Source: Dehalococcoidia bacterium
Lineage (GTDB): Bacteria > Chloroflexota > Dehalococcoidia > UBA2979
Length of the DNA: 34,456 nt
Assembly: GCA_028279505.1 (NCBI GenBank)
Contig: JANQNP010000030.1
Span: forward strand, 1 to 34,456
Direction: 5' to 3'
Below, in pieces: positions 15,253-21,822 of this stretch (positions are counted from its first letter, which is position 1; every line of letters begins with the position of its first letter). The notes beneath the pieces were generated by a model, which did no database searches, was not told where the DNA came from, and saw nothing but the letters and a program-made list of their open reading frames with translations. Position numbers and translations under genes: made by a program.

Positions 15253-16476
15253 ATGGTGAAGCTGGCGGACGACATCGAGCAGGCGCGGGCGAGTGCGCTG
15301 GCGGCGATCGATGCGGCGAATGGGGATCTGCGGGATCTGAGTCTGGAGATTCATTCGCATCCGGAGCTGGCGTACGAGGAGCATCACGCGCACGAGGTGC
15401 TGACGAACTTCCTCGAGGGGCGAGGGTTCGCGGTGGAGCGGGCGGCGCACGGGTTGCCGACGGCGTTTCGCGCGGTGGCGGGGAGCGGGGATCCGACGGT
15501 GGCGGTGTTGTGCGAGTACGACGCGCTGCCGGGGATCGGGCACGCCTGTGGACATAACTTGATCGCGACGTCGGGTGTGGCGACGGGGCTGGCGCTGGCG
15601 GAGGTGCTGGGCGAGGGCGACGGGACGGTGGTGGTCCTCGGGACTCCCGCGGAGGAGCGGGACGGGGGCAAGGCGGATCTGATCCGGAACGGGGCGTTCG
15701 ACGATGTGGACGCGGCGCTGATGATGCACCCGGGCGGGCAGTCTCCTCAGATGCCGCCGGGGTCGGTGCGGGTGCGGGCGAAGCCGAATGCGCTGCACGC
15801 GCTGACGGTTCGGTACTCGGGGAAGAACGCGCACGCGGCGGGGCGGCCGTGGGACGGGCTGAACGCCCTCGATGCAATGCTGCACGCGTACGGGGGGATT
15901 TCGCTGCTGCGGCAGCAGATGCGGCCGAGCGCGCGTGTGCACGGGATCATCACTGAGGGTGGGCAGGCGCCGAACATCATCCCGGATCGGACGGCGGCCT
16001 ATTTTTACGTGCGCGAGGACACGGTGGATCACCTGGAGGAGCTGAAGCCTCGGGTGGTGGCGTGCTTCGAGGCGGCGGCGCTGGCGACGGGGACGACCTT
16101 GGACCTCACGTGGGAGGGGAATCCGTACACGGATATGCAGAACTCGACGCCGCTGGCGGATACCTACGAGAAGTGGGCGGTCGAGCAGGGGATGGTGCCG
16201 GTGGAGCCGGAGGGGGCCGGAGCCGGGTCGACGGACATGGGGAACGTGACGTACGCGGTGCCGGGGCTGCACCCCTCGTACAGCGTCGAGTCGACGGCGG
16301 GGAATCACAACGCGGGGTTCACGGCGGCGGCGGGGTCTGAGGAGGGGCATGCGCGGATGATTACGGCGTCGAAGGCGCTGGCGCTGACCCTCGTGGATTT
16401 GTACTCGCAGCCGGAGTTGCTGGCTGAGGCGAAGCGGGAGTTTGACGAGCGGGCGGCGGCGCGGGCCTCGCAGTAG
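15253..16476 (+). CDS. M20-family amidohydrolase/peptidase (AbgB-like)
   Basis: This 407-aa di-metal amidohydrolase belongs to the M20 peptidase family, near p-aminobenzoyl-glutamate and aminoacylase-type enzymes. Metal ligands can be placed: Cys99 and His101 in HACGHN, Glu134 or Glu135 in TPAEER, His159 in MMHPGG, and a C-terminal His in STAGNHNAGFT. The lid-domain signature SGKNAHAAGRPWDGLNALDA is intact. I chose the ATG at 15253, which begins just before the SLEIHSHPELAYEE region; in-frame sequence upstream runs into repeat D2's tail. It is flanked by repeat copies on both sides and is a single gene. Confidence 0.93.
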   Translation: MVKLADDIEQARASALAAIDAANGDLRDLSLEIHSHPELAYEEHHAHEVLTNFLEGRGFAVERAAHGLPTAFRAVAGSGDPTVAVLCEYDALPGIGHACGHNLIATSGVATGLALAEVLGEGDGTVVVLGTPAEERDGGKADLIRNGAFDDVDAALMMHPGGQSPQMPPGSVRVRAKPNALHALTVRYSGKNAHAAGRPWDGLNALDAMLHAYGGISLLRQQMRPSARVHGIITEGGQAPNIIPDRTAAYFYVREDTVDHLEELKPRVVACFEAAALATGTTLDLTWEGNPYTDMQNSTPLADTYEKWAVEQGMVPVEPEGAGAGSTDMGNVTYAVPGLHPSYSVESTAGNHNAGFTAAAGSEEGHARMITASKALALTLVDLYSQPELLAEAKREFDERAAARASQ

Positions 16477-16507
16477 CTCACGGCGCGCCGCGGGCGGCGG
16501 AGTCGGA

Positions 16508-16783
16508 CGGTACGCGCGAACGGCGAGGTGGGCGGCTTGCCTCGAGTGCTCCGATTGGCCTCGGGGTGACGATTCGTCGTCGGGGGCGCTTGCCCCCGAC
16601 ACCCCCGCTTGGGGACAGGGTGTCCCCAAGACCCCTCCAAGCGAGATCTGGGTCGCCTTCGGCGAGGCGGAGTCGGGCGCGTGACGTGGGTCGGGATCTG
16701 GTGGCGTTTTCGGAGTGACGTGGGTCGCTGTCTGCGGCTCTGAGCCGCTGCCCGCGGCAAACGGGCGCCAGCCTCGGGGTTCG
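16508..16783 (+). repeat. Multi-hairpin intergenic repeat, copy E
   Basis: It fills the gap after the M20 gene. The loop of hairpin 1 is GCTT instead of ACTC (stem unchanged). Hairpin 2 at 16608-16630 reads CTTGGGGACA, GGG, TGTCCCCAAG. The tail carries TTTTCGGAGTGACGTGGGTCGC and GCCCGCGGCAAACGGG. Confidence 0.87.
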
Positions 16784-16827
16784 TTGGATGGGGATGCTGC
16801 GGGCTTGGCTGCTGAACGGCCCGCTAT

Positions 16828-17223
16828 CTACTCGATCCGCTGGATTGCGCCTACCACGTCGAAGCCGTGGTCGTAGCTCCAGATGGTGGTGCAGTCGAGG
16901 CGTCGCATGGCTGCGACGTGGAGGCAGTCGCGCGAGGAGAGTTCGGGGTAGCGACCTGATGCTGCTCGGGCCTCATCGACGTCTTGCTTCGTGATGTCGG
17001 TGGTCTCGGAGACCATCGCCTCGAGGGCTTCGTAGGCGGCGCTGAGGTGCTCGCGATCATCGATGGCACGGTAGCGGTGGATGATCTCCTGGAAGGTCTC
17101 GGCGCTGGTTAGGAGTTGCTCGCGGGCGCTGATCAGCTGCGAGACGAGTTCGATGACGCGCCGCTTGTTCGGGTGGTCGGCGCCGACGAGGTACATCGGG
17201 ACGTTCGAGTCGACGTAGATCAT
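16828..17223 (-). CDS. vapC: PIN-domain toxin of a type II toxin-antitoxin pair
   Basis: This 131-aa PIN-fold ribonuclease, VapC type, is expected to cleave RNA with Mg2+. The acidic residues Asp5 (MIYVDSNVPMY), a Glu at 42/46 (AETFQEI), Asp99 (SSRDCLHVAAM) and Asp118 (SYDHGFD) form the usual catalytic set. It starts 10 nt after the antitoxin stop on the same strand, the standard VapBC arrangement. No clear Shine-Dalgarno is seen, so it may rely on coupling. Confidence 0.93.
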   Translation of the reverse strand: MIYVDSNVPMYLVGADHPNKRRVIELVSQLISAREQLLTSAETFQEIIHRYRAIDDREHLSAAYEALEAMVSETTDITKQDVDEARAASGRYPELSSRDCLHVAAMRRLDCTTIWSYDHGFDVVGAIQRIE

Positions 17224-17233
17224 CGGCCGTTGG

Positions 17234-17482
17234 TCACTCGGCCGCGCGGCCGCGCTCGATCTCCTCGAGGATCTGGTCGATGTCGCCGGTAGGGCCAGAG
17301 AAGCGGGCGAAGCGGAGGACGGCGGCGATGCGGTCGGCGGGTTCGACTTCGGGGCCTTCCGCTAGCGTGCGGCGGAGGCTGTCGCGGACGATCCGCGCGA
17401 TCGGTTTGCCCTCGCGTTTCGCGGCGTCCTGGATCGCCCGGTACTCGTCGTCGGGGAGGACGACCTGGAGTCGTTTACTCAT
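17234..17482 (-). CDS. vapB: Ribbon-helix-helix antitoxin
   Basis: This 82-aa antitoxin has an N-terminal RHH DNA-binding motif (KRLQVVLPDDEYRAIQDAAKREGKPIARIVRDSLR, about 3-37) and a C-terminal part (ADRIAAVLRFARFSGPTGDIDQILEEIERGR) likely to wrap the PIN toxin. It should neutralise the toxin and repress its own promoter. The start codon lies inside a GATGAGT palindrome. A TTGACT-N17-CATACT promoter ends 6 nt before the ATG, so the mRNA is probably leaderless. Confidence 0.92.
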   Translation of the reverse strand: MSKRLQVVLPDDEYRAIQDAAKREGKPIARIVRDSLRRTLAEGPEVEPADRIAAVLRFARFSGPTGDIDQILEEIERGRAAE

Positions 17483-17517
17483 CAGATGAGTATGAAATGA
17501 CTCATCTTGTTAGTCAA
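17477..17517 (-). promoter_or_regulatory. vapBC promoter with three GATGAGT operator half-sites
   Basis: On the minus strand: TTGACT (17517-17512), a 17-nt spacer, CATACT (17494-17489), CATCTG, then the vapB ATG. The heptamer GATGAGT or its complement occurs at 17477-17483, 17485-17491 and 17500-17506; the first two form a 15-bp palindrome over the -10 and start codon. This is the expected layout for RHH autorepression. Confidence 0.8.
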
Positions 17518-17552
17518 CAAGGGGCCCGTTACTCGGCATCTCGGACCGGAGG

Positions 17553-18356
17553 CTACTTGGGGGCGACGGCGCGGCCGCCGTCGACGGGGAGGGTGATGCC
17601 GGTGATGAAGCGGGCTTCGTCGCTGTGGAGGAACAGGGAGGCGTAGGCGATGTCCCAGCCGGTGCCCATCTTGCGGCCGAGGGGGACGCTGGCGTCTCGG
17701 GAGGCGATGACTTCGTCTCGAGGGGTGCCGGCGGCGACGCGGGCTTCGACGGCCATGGGGGTGTTCATGAGGCCGGGGAGGATGACGTTGGCGCGGACGT
17801 TGTACTCGGCGTTTGCACCGGCGAGGTTTTCGGTGAGGGCGATGACGGCGGCTTTGGTGGTCTTGTAGCCGACGTAGGGGTAGGCGCCTCGGGCGGCCAT
17901 GGAGGAGATGTTGACGATTGAGCCGGAGCGCTGCTCTCGCATGTGGGGGAGGGCGTGTTTGCAGGCGAGCCACATGCCTCGGAGGTTGACCTGGTAGAGG
18001 CGGTCGTAGGCCTCGACTTCGAGGTCGGTGGCGGGGGCGTCGCCGAGGGCGAGGCTGGCGCCGATGTTGTTGTGGAGGAGGTCGATGCGGTCGTAGCGGT
18101 CGAGGCAGGCGGCGATGGCGGCCTGGACGTCTTCCTCGGAGGTGACGTCGGCGGCGAAGGGGGCGGCTTCGCCTCCTTCTGATCGGATGGCCTCGACGGT
18201 TTGTTCGGCGGCCTGGAGGTCGCGGTCGACAACGAGGACGCGGGCGCCTTCGCGGGCGAGGAGTTCGGCGGTGGCGCGGCCGTTGCCGATGGTTTCGCCG
18301 GGGGTTTGGCCGCCGCCCATGATGAGGAGGACTTTGTCTGCGACGCGTCCGGGCAT
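17553..18356 (-). CDS. SDR-family oxidoreductase with atypical glycine motif
   Basis: This is a 267-aa short-chain dehydrogenase/reductase. The catalytic set is complete: Asn124 (QVNLRG), Ser151/152 (NISSMAA), Tyr164 and Lys168 (YVGYKTTK). HNNIGAS replaces the usual NNAG. The nucleotide-binding loop, normally TGxxxGIG, reads MGGGQTPGETIGNGRA (13-28), with several extra residues. VVDRD at the end of strand 2 favours NAD(H). GAGGAG precedes the ATG at 18356; longer in-frame readings upstream enter repeat copy F. The substrate is unknown. Confidence 0.92.
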   Translation of the reverse strand: MPGRVADKVLLIMGGGQTPGETIGNGRATAELLAREGARVLVVDRDLQAAEQTVEAIRSEGGEAAPFAADVTSEEDVQAAIAACLDRYDRIDLLHNNIGASLALGDAPATDLEVEAYDRLYQVNLRGMWLACKHALPHMREQRSGSIVNISSMAARGAYPYVGYKTTKAAVIALTENLAGANAEYNVRANVILPGLMNTPMAVEARVAAGTPRDEVIASRDASVPLGRKMGTGWDIAYASLFLHSDEARFITGITLPVDGGRAVAPK

Positions 18357-18520
18357 GGGTGGGGGCTCCTCGTAGGGTGGGTGGGCCTCGGGCGGCCCGG
18401 GGGTGTGGGAGGTGGAGTGTAGGGGGTGGGGCGCCTTCGGCGGCGTGGCGCCTGGCGGCGCCCGGCGCGGGGGGACCGTATGGGCGAGCTGCAAGGTGCG
18501 CGCCTGGCGGCCGCGCGGGG

Positions 18521-18797
18521 ATCGTGCGCGCGAGCGGCGAGGTGGGCGGCTTGCCTCGAGTGCTCCGATTGGCCTCGGGGTGACGAGTCGTCGTCGGGGG
18601 CACTCGCCCCCGACACCCCCGCTTGGGGACAAGGTGTCCCCAAGACCCCTCCAAGCGAGATCGGCGGGGGCTTCGGCCGGGGTCCTCGGGCGCGTGAACG
18701 AGATCGCCGGTCGGGTGCCGTTTTCGGAGTGACGTGGGTCGTTGCCTACGGCTCTGAGTGGCTGACCGCGGCAAACGGGGATCTACCTCGGGGTTCG
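18521..18797 (+). repeat. Multi-hairpin intergenic repeat, copy F
   Basis: A standard copy upstream of the minus-strand SDR gene. Hairpin 2 at 18622-18644 reads CTTGGGGACA, AGG, TGTCCCCAAG: only the loop differs from copies C, E and G. The tail with TTTTCGGAGTGACGTGGGTCG and GCGGCAAACGGGG is present. Confidence 0.87.
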
Positions 18798-19090
18798 GTG
18801 CGGGCGGGGATGGGGGCGCTGAGTCTGGGCGTCAGGCGGGGGCCATCTCGAGGGTGCAGCGGTTTCATCACCGACGTCTGGTGGCGCTCCGGTCTCGCTT
18901 GATCGAGCTAGCGCGGGCGCGGGGCCGGAGGGCTGGTGGCGCTCCGCTCCGGGTTTGGAGTCTCGGGGTCGGGTGGGCCGTGCGTTCGGAGCGCGGGGTG
19001 TCGGTTCGCAGCGGCGCTGACATCGGTGGGCGGGCCCTTATGGGCTCGACCGGGGGAGTCTAGGTCGCTCTGTTCGCGCGCGGGATCGAA
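18798..19090. other. Gene-free stretch after repeat copy F
   Basis: About 290 bases without a convincing reading frame, ribosome-binding site or repeat. It ends at the hairpin terminator of the small peptide gene. Confidence 0.5.
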
Positions 19091-19115
19091 AACGGCCGCC
19101 TGGAGGGCGGCCGTT
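19091..19115 (-). terminator. Hairpin terminator after the small peptide gene
   Basis: AACGGCCGCC and GGCGGCCGTT form a perfect 10-bp stem with a 5-nt loop. On the minus strand it continues into a short T run (GTTTTCG). It starts 25 nt after the stop of the 40-aa gene, which supports that gene being real. Confidence 0.8.
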
Positions 19116-19139
19116 CTGCGTGTTCGCTCGCGTCGGTGG

Positions 19140-19262
19140 CTAGGGGATGCCGTTGCAGTCGTTGCCGTCCCAGGTTCCGCCGCGCAGCTCGCAGCGGGAC
19201 TGCGGCGAGAGCATCTGGCCGAGCAGCTGGACTCGCTCGACGCGCGGGGGTTCGTAGGTCAC
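19140..19262 (-). CDS. 40-aa peptide gene, RiPP-precursor-like
   Basis: The GTG at 19262 has GAGGAG 7 nt upstream. The frame runs 40 codons to TAG, and a strong hairpin follows, so this is a complete transcription unit. The peptide begins MTYEPPRVER and ends CELRGGTWDGNDCNGIP, with cysteines at 24 and 36. The N-terminal Tyr-x-x-Pro-x-Val pattern recalls the YxxPxL leader motif that RiPP recognition elements bind in lasso-peptide and related precursors. The Gly/Asn/Cys-rich end would be the core; if cut before Gly28-Gly29, an Asp sits eighth. No maturation enzyme gene lies beside it, so this is a hypothesis only. It is divergent from arsR at 19414. Confidence 0.72.
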   Translation of the reverse strand: MTYEPPRVERVQLLGQMLSPQSRCELRGGTWDGNDCNGIP

Positions 19263-19309
19263 TGACCCGCTCCTCGTCTCTGCTGGCCTCCGTGCCTGTC
19301 GTTGGCGGG

Positions 19310-19338
19310 ACTCTAGCAGCTTCGGCGTGCCGTCGGAA
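19310..19338 (-). promoter_or_regulatory. Putative promoter of the small peptide gene
   Basis: On the minus strand TTCCGA (19338-19333), a 17-nt spacer and TAGAGT (19315-19310), about 48 nt before the GTG. The match is moderate. Confidence 0.45.
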
Positions 19339-19343
19339 TGAGC

Positions 19344-19382
19344 TTGACGGCGTGAGTAATCGCCTGTAATTTACCGATCGGT
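19344..19382 (+). promoter_or_regulatory. Promoter and palindrome upstream of second arsR
   Basis: TTGACG (19344-19349), a 17-nt spacer and TAATTT (19367-19372) form a good sigma-70-type promoter. Directly after it lies the perfect 10-bp palindrome ACCGATCGGT (19373-19382), at the expected transcription start, followed by GGTT-GATA-AACC. This is a likely ArsR autoregulatory operator in an AT-rich patch. Confidence 0.7.
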
Positions 19383-19413
19383 TGATAAACCAGATGGTGA
19401 AGTACAGGTACGG

Positions 19414-19842
19414 ATGACGGCTACTAGTACTGCTCCTCGGGATCCGTTGAGTGTGACGTTGGCGGCGCTGGCGGATCCGACGCGGCGGGCGATTCTGGCT
19501 CGGTTGGTGGATGGGGAGGCGTCGGTGACGGAGCTGGCGGCGCCGTTCGAGATGACGCTGCCGGCGGTGTCGAAGCATTTGAAGGTGCTGGAGCGGGCGG
19601 AGCTGATCGAGCGGAGCCGTCATGCGCAGTGGCGGCCGTGCCGGCTGGCGCCGGCGCCGCTGAAGGAGGTGGCGGACTGGGTGGAGCGGTACCGGGTGCT
19701 CTGGGAGGAGCGGTTCGACCGCCTGGAGGGGTATCTCAGTGAGCTGCAGGCTGATTCAGAGCGGGCTGCGGCACCAACTGATCGAAGCGAGCGGCAGCCC
19801 GGGATGGGCGCTGGGGAGGATGCGAACGGTGACGATGAGTAG
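19414..19842 (+). CDS. ArsR-family transcriptional regulator (second module)
   Basis: This is a 142-aa winged-helix repressor. ALADPTRRAILARLVDGEASVTELAAPFEMTLPAVSKHLKVLERAELI is the standard ArsR signature of the SRPBCC-linked group. The C-terminal extension (after about 110) is polar and low in complexity. Its end overlaps the following SRPBCC gene, giving translational coupling. The TTGACG/TAATTT promoter and ACCGATCGGT palindrome lie 30-70 nt upstream. Confidence 0.94.
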   Translation: MTATSTAPRDPLSVTLAALADPTRRAILARLVDGEASVTELAAPFEMTLPAVSKHLKVLERAELIERSRHAQWRPCRLAPAPLKEVADWVERYRVLWEERFDRLEGYLSELQADSERAAAPTDRSERQPGMGAGEDANGDDE

Positions 19843-20329
19843 CGAACCGCAGGTGACGACGGACGCTGAGGGCGTGACGGTTGAGCGGGTGGTGAACGCG
19901 CCTCGGGAGCTGGTGTGGCGGGCGTGGGTGGAGCCGGAGCACTTTGCTCGGTGGTACGGGCCGCAGGGGTTCACGTTGCCGGTGTGCGAGATCGATCTGC
20001 GCGTGGGCGGGCGGCACCTGTGGGGGATGCAGTCGCCGGACGGGCAGCTGATGTACAGCACGGGGACGTACAGCGAGATCGTGCCGAACGAGCGGTTCGT
20101 GTGTACGGATGCGTTCTGCGACGCGGAGGGGAACATCGTGCCGATGGGGGATGGGCATCCCGTGGAGACGGTGTTGACGATGACGCTTGAGGACCTCGGG
20201 GGCGGGCGGACGAAGATGGTGTTGCGGCAGGCCGGGTGGAGCGACCCAGGGATGGCTGCCGGTGCCGGGGGCGGTTGGAACCAGGCGTTCGACAAGCTCG
20301 AGGCGGCGTTGCCGCAGATCGCCGCGTAG
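19835..20329 (+). CDS. SRPBCC domain protein (AHSA1/START-like)
   Basis: This 164-aa helix-grip protein has VERVVNAPRELVWRAWVEPEHFARWYGPQGF, then GGRHLWGMQSPDG, TGTYSEIVPNERFV, and C-terminal GWNQAFDKLEAAL, a typical AHSA1 profile. Starts at ATG 19835, GTG 19829 (better spaced from GGGAGGA) and ATG 19820 are all in frame; the conserved part begins after all of them. It overlaps arsR by a few bases and surely forms one operon with it. It is more distant from the 8-kb SRPBCC pair than those two are from each other. Confidence 0.92.
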   Translation: MSSEPQVTTDAEGVTVERVVNAPRELVWRAWVEPEHFARWYGPQGFTLPVCEIDLRVGGRHLWGMQSPDGQLMYSTGTYSEIVPNERFVCTDAFCDAEGNIVPMGDGHPVETVLTMTLEDLGGGRTKMVLRQAGWSDPGMAAGAGGGWNQAFDKLEAALPQIAA

Positions 20330-20419
20330 CGGCGTCTGTCGGCACGACTGTGCTCGGACGGCGCGCTCCGTCTTCGAGGTGCGTGGCGTTGCCGGGGTTG
20401 GCACCCGGCGGCGCCGGGG

Positions 20420-20695
20420 ATCGTTCGCGCGGGCGTCGAGGTGGGCGGCTTGGCGCTGTGCTCCGATTGGCCTCGGGGTGACGAGTCGTCGTCGGGGGCA
20501 CTCGCCCCCGACACCCCCGCTTGGGGACAGGGTGTCCCCAAGACCCCTCCAAGCGAGATCTGTGGTGGCTTCGGCGCGGCTCTGTCGGGCGCGTGACCTT
20601 GGTCGTTGTTGGGTTGCTTTTTCAGAGTGACGTGGGTCGCTGCCTACGGCTCTGACTCTCTGTCTGCGGCAAACGGGGGCCGACCTCGGGGTTCG
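20420..20695 (+). repeat. Multi-hairpin intergenic repeat, copy G
   Basis: The last copy in the window. Hairpin 2 at 20520-20542 reads CTTGGGGACA, GGG, TGTCCCCAAG. The tail has TTTTTCAGAGTGACGTGGGTCGC and CTGCGGCAAACGGGGG. The lead block starts ATCGTTCGCGCGGGCGTCG. Confidence 0.87.
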
Positions 20696-20705
20696 GGGAG
20701 GCGAG

Positions 20706-20781
20706 GTCGCGGCGTAGCCGCGACGTCACTCGTAGGGAATCCCACCCGCCCATCCCAAGAATGTGGGGGCGGGGCCCCCAC
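20706..20781. repeat. Pair of hairpins, second repeat type
   Basis: GTCGCGGC/GCCGCGAC (20706-20724, loop GTA) is followed by CCCACCCGCCC (20741-20751), GAATG and GTGGGGGC/GCCCCCAC (20763-20781, loop GGG). The CCCACCCGCCC, ATCCC and AATG order recurs at 26862-26884. It lies between repeat G and the end of the minus-strand phosphotransferase, so it may also end that transcript. Confidence 0.55.
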
Positions 20782-20904
20782 TGCGGCGTGGCGCATTGCG
20801 CCAGATGGGTTTGGAGAGGCGAGTTATTCGAACTCGGCGCCTGGGGGTGTGGACCGCACCATCGCTGTCGCCGCTTCGGGTCGTATCGGGGCCCAGGTTC
20901 GGCT

Positions 20905-21822
20905 CTAGCCGGCGTGGTCGGCGAGGACGTGGTCGAGGAGGGTGCGGGCGTAGCTGACCATCGTCGGGTTGGTGTCGATGTAGTAGGGGAGGGCGATGAT
21001 GGCGACCGAGAGGGCCCAGGCGCGGCCTCGGGTCCAGGTGGGGTCGTCGACTTCGAGGGTGGTGCGGAAGGTGGTGCGGGCTTGGGGGTCGGGGAGTTCC
21101 CAGGCGGGGAGCAGGTCGACGGCGGGGTCGCCGATGGCGAGGGCGCCCCAGTCGATGACGGCGGTGAGGCGGCCGTCGAGGGTGAGCAGGTTGTCTGACT
21201 TGAGGTCGCCGTGGATCCAGACCGGGGTGCCCTCGTAGGTCGGGGCGTGGGAGTCGGCGGTCCAGGCGGCCTCGACGGCGGCGGTGTCGACGAGGGTCTC
21301 GGACTGGGCGATGGCGTTGCGGGTGGCCTGGTCACGGGTGGCGAGGGGGACGCCGCGGCCGTAGTTGTGGGCGCTCGGGACCGGGGCGCCGGTGGTGTCG
21401 ATTGATTGCAGCGCGCGGATGAAGGTGGCCAGCGAGCGCGCTACCTCGGTGGGGTTGGGCGGGGCGTCGAGGGTGGCGATCTCGCCGGGGAGCCAGGGGT
21501 AGATCGCCCAGGCGACGGGGTAGTCGTCGGTTGGCTGGCCGAGGGCGAGCGGGGCGGGGACGGCGAGCGGGAGGTGCGGGGCGAGGCGGGGGAGCCACTG
21601 GTGCTCCTTGTGGATCTGGGAGGCGCCTGCTTGGCGGAGCGGGAGGCGAGCGTAGACGTCGTCGCCGACGCGGTAGATGGCGTTGACGGTGCCGCCGGAG
21701 GTGACGCGCTCGATTGAGAGACCGGACCACTGCGGGAACTGGTCGTCTAGCAGGCGGCGGGCGAGGTCGACGCTGGTGGGGATCTCGTCGGGGTGCATCT
21801 GGCCGGTGGGCTCGGCGCTCAC
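20905..21822 (-). CDS. Phosphotransferase, aminoglycoside-phosphotransferase family
   Basis: This 305-aa kinase-like protein has TSGGTVNAIYRVGDD (nucleotide loop, 41-55), VWIHGDLKSDNLL (His204-Gly-Asp206, Asn211), VIDWG (Asp224) and GDPAVDLL, the signature set of the APH family. It is only distantly related to the tandem pair at 1.2-3.2 kb. The GTG start overlaps the GNAT stop as GTGA, so the two are coupled; an alternative ATG lies 8 codons in. An acetyltransferase plus phosphotransferase pair recalls antibiotic-modification genes, but both folds have many other uses. Confidence 0.92.
   Translation of the reverse strand: MSAEPTGQMHPDEIPTSVDLARRLLDDQFPQWSGLSIERVTSGGTVNAIYRVGDDVYARLPLRQAGASQIHKEHQWLPRLAPHLPLAVPAPLALGQPTDDYPVAWAIYPWLPGEIATLDAPPNPTEVARSLATFIRALQSIDTTGAPVPSAHNYGRGVPLATRDQATRNAIAQSETLVDTAAVEAAWTADSHAPTYEGTPVWIHGDLKSDNLLTLDGRLTAVIDWGALAIGDPAVDLLPAWELPDPQARTTFRTTLEVDDPTWTRGRAWALSVAIIALPYYIDTNPTMVSYARTLLDHVLADHAG

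Noticed and set aside
3928..20695. Repeats as insertion sequences or MITEs
   Set aside because: No transposase, terminal inverted repeats or target duplications are visible, and the single orientation is unlike random insertion.
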